Shown here: in pieces, positions 1 to 12,264 of the stretch
Layout: each line of letters opens with the position of its first letter
How positions within the stretch are numbered: the first letter of the stretch is position 1
Assembly (NCBI GenBank): GCA_963556495.2
Contig: OY747713.1
Span: 37,089,461 to 37,153,460, forward strand
DNA from: Valencia hispanica
Lineage: Eukaryota; Chordata; Actinopteri; Cyprinodontiformes; Valenciidae
DNA: 64,000 bases
Direction: 5' to 3'
Program-made: the position numbers and the translations under genes
Notes under the pieces: model-generated
Database searches by the model: none
What the model was told of the DNA's origin: nothing
Seen by the model: only the letters and a program-made list of their open reading frames with translations

Positions 1-252
1 TTTCTCTGGGAGCATGATACAACAAGGTGAGTACAGGCGCTTGTGCAGAATCAGCAGACTTTTCAACCCGTTCCATGCATTCTTACAATTATCTTTTTTT
101 CTCTCCCAACTTCAGCTAAGCGAGGTTTTAAAAAGTTACACGTTGCCGAAACAACAAATAATTATCCGTCACGACGCTCTTGCAGGCTGGAGTCGGTTTA
201 CCTGAGAAAGCGTCGGAGAGACCAAAGTTTCTCAGTTTGGAGCACAAAGTAA
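1..252 (+). CDS. Last two exons of an unrecognised plus-strand gene (partial)
   Basis: Exon 1-26 ends at a strong donor (CAAG|GTGAGT) and exon 116-252 follows a good acceptor (cccaacttcag). Joined in phase 1 they give one open frame that enters from outside the window and stops with TAA at 250-252. The visible C-terminus is about 53 residues, very basic, with arginine clusters and no recognisable domain. An AATAAA at 546-551 would give a 3' UTR of about 300 bases; another AATAAA-like site lies near 635. I do not recognise the protein. The basic tail would suit a nuclear or nucleic-acid-binding protein, but that is a guess. Confidence 0.5.
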
Positions 253-1006
253 TGCAGCATGGCCCATCGCCCGTCGGTCTGCTGCACACTCCCTGTCAGC
301 TGGCTCAGAAGACATCTAGGCTACACTCGTCCATTGCTTACACACAAAAACTAACATGACTGATTAGATATATTCTAAAAAATGAAAAGTATTGGAGAGG
401 CAACAGCCATCACTCTATTTGAAGGAACTGTTAAACTGCAGACATTTTTACTAACTAACCAGCTAATAACAGTTTGTTGTACACCGGTTAATGTATGTCT
501 TGCAAAATCGTTAAAAGGTAGAATATTCTGCTAAATCAAACCAACAATAAATAATGTTTTTAATATTATACCGGGAGTGATCAACATGTTGAATTATTAC
601 GGTGGCAGAGGGATTCACTGCGTCTTTTCTGTTTTAAATAAAAGCCATTAGGTCCTGCTAAATATTGTAGTTCAGAAAAAAGAAAAGTGATATTTTTTAC
701 ATTAGGTTGTAACGTGAGAGTATCCCATTGCTTCATACCTGATCACTTTCACAGCTCTCTTTATGTCACTGGAGACATGAATATTGCACCTGGATATGAT
801 TTTATGATTTTATATATCTCCTTGAGAGGAGAAAAAAAAACATTTAGTGTGCCATAAAGTTTCCTTTTTTTACACAACCTTTAGTAATTATGTATGATGA
901 CCTAAATATGAATTTACTACCACCATTGCCAGAGCGATTTTGTCCTTATTTTAAAGCTCCCTCAGCATCTGCTGAAAATGTAGCATCTAATATCACAGAG
1001 CATCAC
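253..1006. other. 3' UTR and intergenic stretch
   Basis: Low-complexity AT-rich sequence. The first 300 bases are the likely 3' UTR of the upstream gene (AATAAA at 546-551). I see no other gene in it. Confidence 0.4.
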
Positions 1007-1361
1007 CTGCATGATGGATATATAATGTTGTGCAGGGAGGAAAACATCCAGATTGGACATGAGCCTCCTTGCTGCTGTCCTTATGAAAGCCTCCTCTCTG
1101 CTGTCAACATGCCTGCTGGCTGCATCCACAACAACATGACAGCGCAGAGAGCAGCAGCAGCAAACCTTGCGCCAAACGGCACATCGGCCAGCGCTGTAAT
1201 ATGATCCATTAAAGAAACACACACACTCACAATACAACAGAACCCCGAACAGAACTTCACACAAAAACAGCCCCGATTCCGCCTGCGTGCATTCTCCCCA
1301 GCGGCAGTCCGACTTACCAGAGAGGAATCCGAGGCAGCGCCAGGCGTCCTATCCGGTCCAT
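1007..1361 (-). CDS. Candidate first two exons of a minus-strand gene
   Basis: On the minus strand an ATG at 1361-1359 opens a 44-base coding exon (to 1318) ending at a strong donor (CTG|GTAAGT). The next acceptor (atattacag, exon 1193-1007, 187 bases) joins in phase and stays open to a GTGATG donor. The first exon lies in a CpG-rich block that could be its promoter. The predicted peptide is Cys- and Arg-rich and resembles no family I know. No third exon was identified; it would have to lie beyond or across the end of the plus-strand gene at 1-252. The second exon may be fortuitous. Confidence 0.28.
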
Positions 1362-1640
1362 GTCAGCAGTATCTGCGGGATTGTGCGGGGCTCCGGACGG
1401 TTTCTATGAACGAGGCCGATATCCGTCGCCGCTCCGTGCAACACACTCGCTGTCACTCACCGACAGAGAGAGTCCCGGGTTTATCTGTCACACTGTCCAA
1501 CTCCAGCTCTGTTTCCCTTTCGCTCTGGCGCTATTAGCTGCGCCAAGTAAACACAGGTAGCAGGATGATGCGGAGCTCTGGGCTTTCACAATAAAAGAAT
1601 TCGCCTCAGTCTGTCGGCGGACTGCTATCCGAGGGTTTTA
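1270..1640. promoter_or_regulatory. CpG-rich block, likely promoter
   Basis: CpG dinucleotides are dense here and sparse in the flanking kilobases, as at vertebrate CpG-island promoters. It contains two minus-strand donor-like sites (around 1317 and 1457), so transcription is more likely leftward. Confidence 0.45.
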
Positions 1641-1970
1641 TTTAGTTCATTGACCGAGCACCTTAAATCTATATCAGCCTGATCTCAGATCCACTCGACC
1701 TTATCTTTAAACCCCAGCTGTTCTTAAAGCAGGCGCGGTTCTGTTATGAATGGTACCCTGGGCTAACCCCTTCCTTTCAATCCCCACCTCCCTTTGAGCC
1801 ACACACAACCAAAAAGGCAGGCTCTGAAAACAAATAAATAAAAAAATTTAAATCGGTGTATTCATCAATCGGGGGTTGATAATATTATGACTATTTGGCT
1901 AATAGTATGGGCTCTCTTTTTGGATCAAAAACAGCCCAGACTGGTTGAGGAATTGACCCCATTATGCATT

Positions 1971-2501
1971 GTCCACACGTAGCCGGGTATCGCACAAAAC
2001 AAAGATATTTTCCGACGGTTTGGCCTGTCATCCACACGAAAACCCAGATTTAGGGCACAGAAAACGAAGCTTTTTAAAAACTCTGGCCAAAGTGAAGATC
2101 TGCGTTTTCTCAGTTTTAAGCGTTTGCGTGTGGACAGAAATAACCAGTTTTCGGCTCCGCAACGTCACTTTCCGCGACAAAAATGCTCCGACATCATTTG
2201 TGCGACCTGTGTTTACACTCAGGAACAACCTTTATGCCCTCAGATATGTGTTGGCATCATCGATCGTCCAAGCGTTTTTTGTTTGCTTGTTTTTACAAGC
2301 TCAATTACTGTTCTATGTAGAAGTTAGAACATAGAAAGTTACTTTGAGTTGATAGGATTTGGGCGAGCTACCGCCCCCTACAGGTTTGGCATGTCTATGA
2401 ATGTGCTTAACAATGCACTTATGCGGTTAGGTGTAGACTGGGAGGTTTTTTTTATGAGGTGGTGAATATATTCCGGAGTTTTTAAACGGCTACGTGTGTA
2501 C
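1971..2501. mobile_element. hAT-like non-autonomous element (MITE)
   Basis: The left end GTCCACACGTAGCCG (1971-1985) is repeated in inverse at 2487-2501 with one mismatch. The interior has further inverted segments (ccacacgaaaac near 2031 against gtttgcgtgtgg near 2125) and no transposase frame. The type, with TIRs built on a CACACGTAGCCG core, is common in fish. The target duplication could not be fixed. Confidence 0.6.
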
Positions 2502-3000
2502 ATGGTCTTAGACCCCTGACTGATCGACGCGGTATTTGGCACCCAGATGTTAGCAGCAGAATCTTTATGCTGGATCAGATTGACATCTGAGGAATCTGGA
2601 GGTTGAGGCAACACCCCAAACTCATGAATACGCTCCTTGATTCCTGAAACCTGTTTGGCTTGTGGGAGAGTACATTATCCTGCTGAAAAAGGCCGCAGCC
2701 ACCAGGAAATGCTGTTTCCATGGTCTGCAGCAATGTGCATGTTTCCCAAAACATCACATCGCCTCTACCAGTTTGCCATGGGCTCCCCAGGTAAGAGCAA
2801 ACCAGCGATCCACATGATGTAAGAGAAAACATGACTCATCAGACCAAACCAGGTTCTTTTATTATTCAATGATCCAGTTCTGGTCATTCCTTCTGCCCCC
2901 TGATTGGTCTGAGGCAACGCAGCCTCATTTGTATCAAACTGTAACGCATTGTGCATTCGGGCGCCTTTGTTTCAGAACCAGCATTAACTTCGTCACCAGT
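2380..3000 (-). mobile_element. Decayed Tc1/mariner-like transposase remnant
   Basis: On the minus strand the frames 2575-2832, 2765-2956 and 2378-2614 carry pieces of the transposase catalytic core: a FQQDN box near 2680 and, in a shifted frame, a degraded PPxSxDxN-IQH box near 2590, as in the second and third acidic positions of Tc1 DDE transposases. Several frameshifts break it. The sequence to about 3180 is probably the rest of the same element. Confidence 0.6.
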
Positions 3001-3325
3001 ATGAGTGACAGTAGCTCATTTATTAGAACGGGTCACATGGGCCGGCCTTCACTTCTCACATGCATCAGTGAGCCTTGGTTTCCCATGACCCTGTCGCCGA
3101 GTCGTCAATGTTCCTGCCTTGGGCCACTTTTCAAAGATTTTGACCACTGCCGCCTGGGAACAGTTTTGTTTTTTTATAATTAGAACCATGAATTTCAAAA
3201 TGCATTGTAAATAAACGCTGTTCACTGTAAAACAATCCAGTTAAGGTTTGACCAGTTTCAGTGTTTGAGATTTTGAACTAGCAAACGTTAAGACACCCTG
3301 AAAAAATAAAAATAAAAAAATCTGT

Positions 3326-3440
3326 GGTGTAGTGGTGGAGCGGAGGCTTCATAGTCCTGTCCCAAGTTCAAGTCCTGGCTCATCTTCCCCCACCTCTCTC
3401 TACATTTCTGACCTGTTCAATGTCCAATAAATACCATCCG
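3326..3440 (+). repeat. tRNA-derived SINE
   Basis: A tRNA-like A box (tggtgtagtggtggagc, about 3327) is followed at normal spacing by a B box (aagttcaagtcctgg, about 3365), then a C/T-rich body ending in caataaata. This is a SINE head rather than a functional tRNA: there is no cloverleaf closure. Confidence 0.6.
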
Positions 3441-4044
3441 TGCCACAAAACTAGTAAATAAAAAAGTGAAACCCCCCTTTAAGTGAGCACTGAATTGGAG
3501 GAGCGAATCAGACATAAACCTTATTGATTAATAAACCATTAGCAGCCAATCACTGTGTATGAACTCGTTTTCTTATCATGTGTAAAGGTCGGGAGGGGGG
3601 GGGGGGGGGGTTGCCCAATCCCAACTGACTTAAAGTTCAACAGAAAACTCTTTGGGAGCACATCTGACGCTTGTGATCACCCATAGGCCATGCCAACCTG
3701 CGCAGAGAGCCATATCACCCATATCATGTTTTAGACTACCCTCTAAAAAGTTATTTAAATTAGTTGGACACATAGAATGAAATCCATTTAATATTTATCT
3801 AGTATATATGGTATCACACCGTAATACCATTTTGTTTTACTTCAGATGAGTTTCATCAGGAAACAAAAGAGCAATCAACCCAACAGAAAACGATTTGATT
3901 TGGATTGTCTTGGCTTGCACTTTCAGCCAGATGCCAATATCACTGGTTACAATTAGTCTTTAAATGCATTCACTATACTTTTCCCTTTTAATTAAAACAA
4001 TATTTACTACCTTATAGCTCATCTTACAGTCTTCGTCACAATGA
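3441..4044. other. No gene seen
   Basis: AT-rich sequence with a G run at 3592-3610. I find no supported coding exon. Confidence 0.4.
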
Positions 4045-4670
4045 TTCCCTCTTTTTTAAAGTTCCTAGAGTAAACAGAGGGGTAGGAAGATATGCTTTTA
4101 GTGTTAAAGCTTCCCAAGACTGGAACGGTCTTCCAGTAGATAATAGTTCACTCACCTTATTTAAAACGTTTCGAAAGGCATTCGTTATATATCTACAGAA
4201 CCCTTGCTTTTGTGTACGGCATTAAGTTTAAGCTATATTAAAGACCATAAACAAATGTATTGGTCATACTCACATTTGTTATTTTGACTTAAAAGATTAT
4301 GCATGAATGTCAAGATTAATTTACATTTCTACTTTTTTAGTGCAGTGACTATAAGCAACTGTTATACTAGTATTGATTTCCGTTATGTTAATATTGTGCA
4401 TTGAATACTTTATATGTGTGTATATAATATGCGACTGTATACAATGTACCTTATGTTTGAATCAATGCAATGTTATACTGTAACGTCTTGGAGATTGATG
4501 AACTATGTGAGCTGGTCTGAGTGCGGGTGTGTTTTTGTGTTTTCCTTTTATATCTTATAATAAGAATATGTCTACGTTTGCCTTCTGCTGCCTGCTAACC
4601 TGTAATAAAGGACTCTCGTGAAAACGAGATGATGCATCTCATGGGGCTACTCTTTAAATAAATGTCTAAA
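4045..4670 (+). mobile_element. LINE 3' end: C-terminus of ORF2 and tail
   Basis: From about 4050 to the stop near 4225 the frame reads as the end of a fish LINE reverse-transcriptase protein (RVNRGVGRYAFSVKASQDWN, then LP after two residues). An AT-rich tail follows with a self-complementary cgtgaaaacgagatgatgcatctcatggggc segment and AATAAA-type sequence near 4655. It is a 5'-truncated copy. Confidence 0.6.
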
Positions 4671-6050
4671 TAAGTAAACATATATACATGTAATTAACGG
4701 GGTTATAAATACAACATAAGTAGAACGGTTGAATATTTTGCGCAGTGCCTTTAATGAAGAAAAGTTTGGGCAGTTTGTTTTCTTTTGTACAGTAAAAGAT
4801 TCTTGCGCTTTTATCTTGAAAGAATAATTGTTACCGTTTCCGGTTTGTTGCCTATGAATGACAGCGCCGTAAGCTCAAAACGTCAGGGTCACGCACAGAA
4901 AACAGCGCGTTTATCAGCCTCGTAATAAACAGATTTAAATGCATCCTGTTTCTATTTACCCATCCTTGATTCATTTATTATTGTCTGCTGTAATGGTACG
5001 CAGCGCACTGATGGTGTGAAGGCGATATGAATTAAATTACAACGTTCAGGTGTGAAAATCACATGGCTTAATTAAAACAGCCTTTAACCTCCCCTATCAG
5101 CCCATCCTTTTTTAATTGTTTCTGAAGAAGTCGACGCCTGGCTTCACGGTGGGGACAGAGGGCGTGTGTTGGCATCGCTCTTTGTTCCTGTTCTCTTCAC
5201 TCAACCAGCTGGGCAACGTTCAAGCATACCGTTATGCAATATTTACCAGCTCCGCCTGAGATCTGAGCAGCAACCTGTTTGGCTGGTAGGAGTGTCTCTC
5301 AGCACGCAGGCCTGTTTCTGCCAGGACTCGGCGGCAGAAGGCTCTTCAAACACACCGAGGTGGTTCCTTCCACCAGCAGCTTCGGATTGAAATGGTCAAA
5401 ACACACACAGACCCCAGACTGGGTCTTAAATGACATTTTGCTCAAATTTAAATAAATCATCTTGCTTTGTTTTCTCCTCGATGCTAATTAAGACACTGCC
5501 CTCTAGTGGACATCTGAGAAAATTGGGCGGAGGAAAACAATTGACTACATTTCCGGCTTTTGTCCGGTTTGGAAACAATTTTAAGACCATTGCGCCACAT
5601 TGGAATCCGAGAATATACTTTCTGGGTGTTAATTTCTGACGAAACAGCTCTAAGCACAAGGGTGGGACCATTTTAATGTTTTTAGCATAAACTTGTTTTA
5701 AACCCTGGATCTCAAAGGGCACTGCCATGCAGGTTTTATGCATTCATTGCTTTGACACAAGCGTTAACCAGTTATTACTGTTACTAACTATAACGTCTTT
5801 GTAGAAATTGCTGATATATTGCAATGGTAATTCCTTTGAAAGGAGAGGGTTTATACAAAGAATACCCCAAGGATGTCTGGGCTTATTTTACAAACAAATT
5901 TGATCAGACCAAGTTTTACATGATGCAAAACTTTACATGGTAGTAGTTACCATCTATTCAGAAGTGATATTAAATCTGAAAGCTTTCCATTGCACTATAT
6001 TAAATTCTGGGTAATTAATACACAGAAGACAAATGAACAACTGAACTGAA
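4671..6050. other. No gene seen
   Basis: Intergenic sequence downstream of rpl14. Short open frames at 5166-5390 and 5426-5743 have no recognisable motif or splice support. Confidence 0.4.
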
Positions 6051-6056
6051 TTTATT
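6051..6056 (-). terminator. rpl14 poly(A) signal
   Basis: tttatt on the plus strand reads AATAAA on the minus strand, 14 bases after the rpl14 stop codon. It is unusually close, as is common in ribosomal protein genes. Confidence 0.75.
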
Positions 6057-6069
6057 TAGTGAAAATTGT

Positions 6070-9000
6070 TCACTTCTTTGCCGCCTCCTTTTGGAGCTTC
6101 ATCACCTCATGCTTGATGATCTTGTTTCTCTGCACACACAAAAGAGCATTGATTAGTGTATTGAGAATATTATTCACATATACTGCACACTTCCAAACTA
6201 ATAACCCTTTAAGCCAATACCAAACCTTAAAGTTGGACAAAACACCAGATGTGCTTGAAGAAATTTTTCTCCTGCCCTGTTCTAAACAACCAGTTTTAAT
6301 CTACACCAACTAGATGTGTTTCTACTGCAAGAACTTTTATTGGAACTACGAAAGTTTATGGGGTGGAAATATTTAATTTAAAAAGTGAACTTCTCTGAAA
6401 CTCTGATCAAATAATTTTTAACAGATTACACCTTTAAAGTTAGAACACTTTCTAGTGTTTAGGTTCAGATTAGCTTCGTAAAACATTGTGTTTGACTTCA
6501 TTTTAAAGATCTGTAGATTTGTATAAACAGGTTAAGTTTCTCACACTAACTACAGTAAAAATGTCAAATATCTTCAGATACCATACTGTAATCCCAATTC
6601 AAGCTATGCATAGCGGTGCTATACATAAACCGCCTAGTTTATGAGCTCAAAAGGGGACAAAAGAAATAACCAGTGTGCATTTTGTTGACTTCTGTCTCCC
6701 TAATGAGAACTTCCTTATTTTCTGTTGTACTCACCATTCTTTTGGCTTTCATCACCTTGAAGCGGTCAAAGTCAGACATCTTGGCCCTCTGGAAATATGA
6801 ATTAGATTCGATGGTCAGATACAGGGAGCAGGGTTCCTACACATTCCTCAGCTCAAAACGTCATCCTTCTCCATACAGAATAGTTTTCAGTTTAAGCCAA
6901 AATTTGGGCTTTTAATAAGGAACCTGGAAAATCCTTTCGAATGGTGGAAGCTGATCAGCAACACCAATTGCAAATATTCGGATCAGCGCTAGGTTAGCAG
7001 ATATTAACATTCACAAGAGACCATCGTAATGCGGGATGCTGTTTTTCTATGTGAAGCAACCTTGGTTTATCCTGTTGGCTGTATCAACCTAACCGACTAA
7101 CAATGACTTGTCAATTCGCTTTAGCTCTGTTAAGTAGGGAGCTAACGTTTGGATTTACCATAGTATCTTCCTGTGCTTTCCAGATCTCATAGCCATATAA
7201 AAATAATCTTAACAGACTCACAGTCTGGGTTTATAAGGTATACATCTTAAAAGCTTGTTAGTTTCCACCACTCCAAAGATACATTTACCTTTCTAACAAG
7301 CTAAATATTTTTTACAACAGGTAAGGGAACTCTTACTGACAATAAAGTCACAGAATCTCTATTTAAAAAAGCCAAACTAACCCCTTTAGGCATAGATGAG
7401 ATTAAAGCGTATAGAAGCACGGGTAATTTTTACTTCCACCAAGGAGGTTATGCGTTCGCCAGGGTTTTTCCAACTTTTAGCAACATTAGTCAAAAAGTTG
7501 TAGGTGGATTTTGACTACATTTTCAGGAAATATCAACAATGGGACCAGGGTGAAGTGATTTGAGTGATCGGAAAACCGGCATTACCAAAAAATGGAAGAA
7601 CTACTGAACTAAGTGTGTGAATCCTACTGCTACAGGTCTGTTTTCATGGTCAAGGAATCCAAGACAGAATTAGATCACAACAATGTCAACAACAAAACTT
7701 TACGCTAAAACAAGACTGTAACACAACCCTTACCTTCTGTCTTGCCTCGATCTTCTTGGCCCAGCTGCTCTGTGACCACTTCTCGTTGACTTGGGCCTTC
7801 TCCCAGGCTTTCTTCACAAACTTCTGCCGGGCGCTGCAAACAGTCACAGTAATTATAAAGGATACAAAGACTCAACAGAAATTTTTCTTCGTCTCAACAG
7901 CCAACAACAAACTCCATCAACAACAATCAGTTGGGTGGAAGAAGTGACTAAAGGTGCACAACTTGTAGCAAGCAGTAGCGCACATGTTCTTGTTGGATGG
8001 ATAGCGTTGAATTAGTTGTTTCTACATTAAAACTTCCCATACTGATGACTGCAATGCAACGCTCTTGATGTTCAACTCTGGAAACTTGTGCTTCCACCTC
8101 GGTATACCAACACTGAAGAAGAGTGAAGGAGAGACAGATTTCACATAGTCCATGTTTGCACTACAACATGTCCAATGAGCCCCAGGAGAAGGAAAGAACC
8201 ACAAGAAGGCCAGGCAGCAGTGACTGCCTTTGCTATGAAGCACATCCTGCAGATTCATGATCTCCCAAGCTGGCAAACAATGCTCTATGACCAAAATAGA
8301 ACCGGTCTGATATTGGTTCTATCAAGATGAAGGGCAGCTCTTATCTGTATTGGCATGTCTAAAAACTGATGAATGAAACTATTAAATGCCATGATTCCAA
8401 ATTAATTTCCATCATTTAAGTAGACTTACTCTTTAAACCTCTTGGGATGATGATGAGCCTTTCTACAATAAATTAGAACAAGCGTACCCTCAGTGACATG
8501 TCATAGGCAGAATGGTCCCTAGAAGCTATCTGGATTTATTTGGGTACCAACAATCACATACTGAAATTCCCATGTAAGGATGTGAAATATTCCAGTTTTA
8601 AAATAAGACAGTGGCCCTTGCATGAGCCAGAGCCGTGGTGCTGCTGAATGCAAGCACGGTGTTTTCACGACACAAACTTCCACTAGGAGCTCACAGACAG
8701 AATGCAAATCTTCTATAAAAAGGAAAAAAGAAAAGCTGCGGGGAGTTTAACTGCAGCCCTGGAGCCTAAATATGCGGCCAACATCTTAATATCAGAGCTG
8801 GCAGTATTTGCAAAACAAAACAGATCTCGTCAACGCCAAACTCAAATCCATGTTGCTATCACAAGTTGGGGACTTTCACTCTGCACCCAAGTATCCCCTT
8901 TTAAACTACAACAACCCCACAACTCATAAGATGATGTCAGTAATAGATTTTTTTAAAGAGTAAAAGGTTAGGAAGTGAGGAACACAAATAACATCAACAT

Positions 9001-9905
9001 CTTAACTAGTATTTAAAAGGTGCTTATGGATGACCTACTTACCTGTGAGGTACTTTGATGACGTAGTCTGTGAGCTGCATGCACTTGAAGGGCATGGCTT
9101 GCCTCTTCACTCCTGTGCAGGGACCATCAACAAGCGCCTGGAGAGTGTGGGGCAGAAAAGCAAAGTTAAAGGATTTAGCACACTGTAACCCCACCCCACT
9201 TCCAATCAACAGAGCACCCCCCCAATCACTTACCCTATTTTGGTCAATAACGTCTATAATGGCCACCAGCTTGCCAGCATGGGGTCCAAACGAGATGTAG
9301 GCAACACGGCCGACCTCAACAAAGCGCTTGAACACCTGAAAGAAGCAGGAGAAACATGACTGGATCTGGAAGAGGATAACATCCCGGAGGTCTTGGTTTT
9401 GCGCTAACGATTATGGTTTCATTCATGTTATATGACCTGAATCAATTAACTTTTAGCATCATCTCATGATTATAAGCTGACAGTAATACCCAGGTGTAAA
9501 TGATCTAGTCTCAACGCACGGTACAGCTTAGCAGACCTCGGCAATGCACCGTTTCTGATGCTACCAAGATACAAATACAACAATGAACCTTAAAATTAAT
9601 TACTATTCAGTACGAGGGCGCATGCTTTAGAAATATGTACGTTTGTAAAGGCATATGTGTTGTACTCGATCATCGGACGGCTTCGGGCCTACACAGCCTG
9701 TTAGACCACGTTGTATTACGGCCGACAACACGCTTTAACTCGGCAAGAAAATCCACCACAGACCGACGGGACTTCAATAAAACGCGTCCATTACAGGTCT
9801 GTAAGCACCTCAGTAATGCGCGTGGAGACTTCTGTCACGCAACAAGCACTAAATAAGACGGAATTTAAGTGAAAATGTCTCCGACTCTCATGGCGAACTC
9901 ACCAT
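6070..9905 (-). CDS. rpl14: Ribosomal protein L14 (eL14), six exons
   Basis: Coding parts, in transcript order: 9905-9903 (ATG only), 9335-9234, 9137-9043, 7833-7734, 6788-6735, 6129-6070. All have GT/AG borders, the phases fit, and the sum is 414 bases (137 aa plus stop), close to the short fish eL14. The protein starts [11 protein letters not shown], has the KOW-like segment [18 protein letters not shown], then [18 protein letters not shown], and ends in the basic helix [19 protein letters not shown]. It is a component of the large cytosolic ribosomal subunit. The ATG sits alone at the end of exon 1, which is typical of ribosomal protein genes. A pyrimidine tract in the 5' UTR (cctttctgctccc) fits TOP-type control. 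Nothing looks broken. Confidence 0.95.
8430..8462 (-). other. Candidate 33-base cassette microexon in rpl14 intron 3
   Basis: On the minus strand, attgtag|AAAGG...TTTAAAGA|GTAAGTC gives an acceptor and a near-consensus donor 33 bases apart, with a branch-like TTCTAAT about 10 bases upstream of the acceptor. The piece fits the phase between exons 3 and 4 exactly and would insert 11 residues ([10 protein letters not shown] plus boundary changes) next to the PHS motif. Direct joining of exons 3 and 4 gives the normal eL14 sequence, so this would be an alternative exon if used. Confidence 0.35.
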
Positions 9906-9985
9906 GATGGCAGTCCGGGAGCAGAAAGGACGTCCCAGCTTCCGCTCCGCGCTCATACGACTTCCCCTCGTCACACACATGCGCA
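9906..9985 (-). promoter_or_regulatory. rpl14 5' UTR and core promoter
   Basis: The minus-strand sequence directly before the ATG contains CGTCCTTTCTGCTCCC, a TOP-like pyrimidine start typical of ribosomal protein mRNAs. The flanking sequence is CpG-rich. Confidence 0.55.
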
Positions 9986-11057
9986 GTCGTCATGTTTCTA
10001 AACAACAACCTGACGCACAATTAGCACTACTTCAACATATTTTTACTCAAATAAAAGTAGGCTACCAAGTAGTCATCCCAAAAAAAAGTTACTCAAGTAG
10101 GCTAAGCGTAAAAGAGTATTTAGTGAAAAGGCTACTCACGTATTCAGTAGGGCCTACTGGTTTTGCGATCGTAACACATCATTTAATATTTCAAAATTAT
10201 GTAATTGGAAAAAATATCAATTTCTGTGCAAATTCTGGAGATTCAAATAAATATAATAACATGACACAATTGTAAAATAACACATTTTACATTAATAATT
10301 TTTCCCAATTTTTTTTTCAAAGTTAAACTCATGAAATTTGTAGTAGGTAATGTATACATGTTAGACCAGGGTAAAGTAACACCGCTCGACCTCCAAATGG
10401 CACAACAGCCTCAGCAGATAGAAAATAATGTTAAAATGATTACGCTTGTGTATAAACAAGAGCTCTGACTTAAAAAATTACTGATAAAAGGAAGACGATT
10501 CAAATAGAAGCGAAAACGAGTGAACGCAAAATTAAATAGGGCATTAATACACTAAGGCTTGGTAGCTACAACTAACTAAGCAATTGTTTCTAAGTCGAAA
10601 GGTTGCATGAAAAAGAGAGCTTGTTGTTGGCAAACACAACGCACAAGTTTAACTAGAGTGGTTGTGTTTACAAAATCCCACCAGTCCCTGAAGGCAGCAT
10701 TAAGGTGTGGATAGAAACCCGAACATTAGAGTGCGGAAGTTCAATTTCAGCAACACGACGGCTGAGGGATCATCTCTCCATAAGGTGACAGACTTATTTT
10801 ATTGACATTCTTAACAGCCATTATTGGCTTACGATATAGACTATCTTATTTATAAGTATATTCTACGTATTTTAACTTCGCGTTGGGTCTAAAAGTATTA
10901 AAATACACTTCGAAATATTTTACTCAATAAACATCTAGGGAATTGAAAAATAAAGTCTTTAAAAGAAAAAATACCAAAATGTTATGGTTTAGTTACATTT
11001 GAGATACACTTTTAATGAAAAGATAAAAGCGTAAAGACGGAATGAAGTATTTCGACG
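9986..11057. other. Intergenic, with a repeat of actcaagtag type
   Basis: About 10020-10140 repeats variants of tactcaagtaggctaagcgtaaaag and looks like a fish interspersed repeat. A possible IRF-like gaaattgaac (minus strand of gttcaatttc) lies near 10739. I see no gene. Confidence 0.35.
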
Positions 11058-11082
11058 CTTTCGTTTCTCAGGAAACGAAAAC
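11058..11082. promoter_or_regulatory. Inverted pair of IRF-type elements upstream of A1
   Basis: TTTCGTTTC (11059-11067) and GAAACGAAA (11072-11080) form a perfect 9-bp inverted repeat with a 4-base gap. Each arm contains the interferon regulatory factor core AANNGAAA. It lies about 500-1200 bp upstream of the candidate first coding exons of gene A1. Confidence 0.4.
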
Positions 11083-12264
11083 AAAAATGGCGTTTTAATG
11101 ATCGTCACGATTGTTGCGCAGCTTGAATTTTCCAAACAGAATTTTTTTATATTCATTTTTTACTCTCTTTTTTTTCTTTTCTACAACAGCTTACTTTTTA
11201 ATAAAATACGCATTAAAAGTAACTTAGTCTGAACTTACATTTATTTTAAGTAGTTTTAGAAAACATTAGGGCTATTTTTTTTCCTCAACCCTCCCATTTA
11301 AAAAAAAAAAAACTCGGGAGTTGGAACCAAGGCGGTACAGAAATGCAAACAAATACTATATTTAGTCATTCTGTATTTTAAAAGACACAATAGAACAGCA
11401 TTGTATTTTTAATAAATCATTAAGTTAAAAGTTAATAGTTTGCTTTGAATAAAACATGTTATAATATTGAGAAATGTCTGATTATGTTGTGAGCCAAGCC
11501 ATATTTGAGGTACACAATAAAAAAAATTGTTGGTCTGAATTTTTCACCAGTTTTTTTTTTTTCTTTGCTTGTTTTTTTTAAATTTACAGAAAGCCAGAAT
11601 GGAGGCATGTGGCCCGTAAGTACCATTTTACTCATAATACCTAAGACTTTATAAACTGATATGTAATTTGTCCCATGAAAATCCTTCAATGTTACTTGTA
11701 TTATTTATTTATCCATCCATCTTTTGTCTTTCGCTTAGCCAGAGAAAAAGTCTTTGCTACTCCTACGGTTTGTCTAGATTTCTTGCCTACTTTTTTAGAT
11801 TAATTAAATAGAATTTATCGTTTTCTGAAATTGGATTTACAAAGTAAACTTTGAGTAAAAAGCCCCAAAATGCAGCAAGAGCTGTGTTGAGAACCACTGT
11901 TCCTTGCATGTTGATTTAGTTCAGCATTTAAGTCGCCTAGCTTCTTCCTTTGGAGGTGTTCCTGAGACGTCAATCTGAGAAGAAGCCACAAGGTCCATTC
12001 CAAAATTACTCTCAAGATACGAGTTCTGACCTGAATAAACTCCTCAGGATAACCCCATGCAGGGCTAGAAGTCAATGCCGAGGAGGATACCAAACTGGCC
12101 CTGTTTCAGCTGGGACCTAACCCCGGATCAGTGCGCTTCGGGAATCTGTTGCGCTTTTCTCTTCTCTTTTTTTTTTTTTCATGGCAAAAAAATTTGTGAA
12201 CTCAAGTCGTCTGACTCTTCCTCTAGAACAAGGTACGGAGGCAAAACAAAAGACCTTTCTGCTC

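Noticed and set aside
890..1204. 104-codon plus-strand frame
   Set aside because: No splice support or family; it is opposite the minus-strand candidate exon and looks like a shadow.
3326..3400. tRNA gene
   Set aside because: A and B boxes are present but the ends do not pair as an acceptor stem; SINE-type tail follows.
8020..8300. snoRNA in an rpl14 intron
   Set aside because: Ribosomal protein introns often host snoRNAs, but I could not find convincing C/D or H/ACA boxes.
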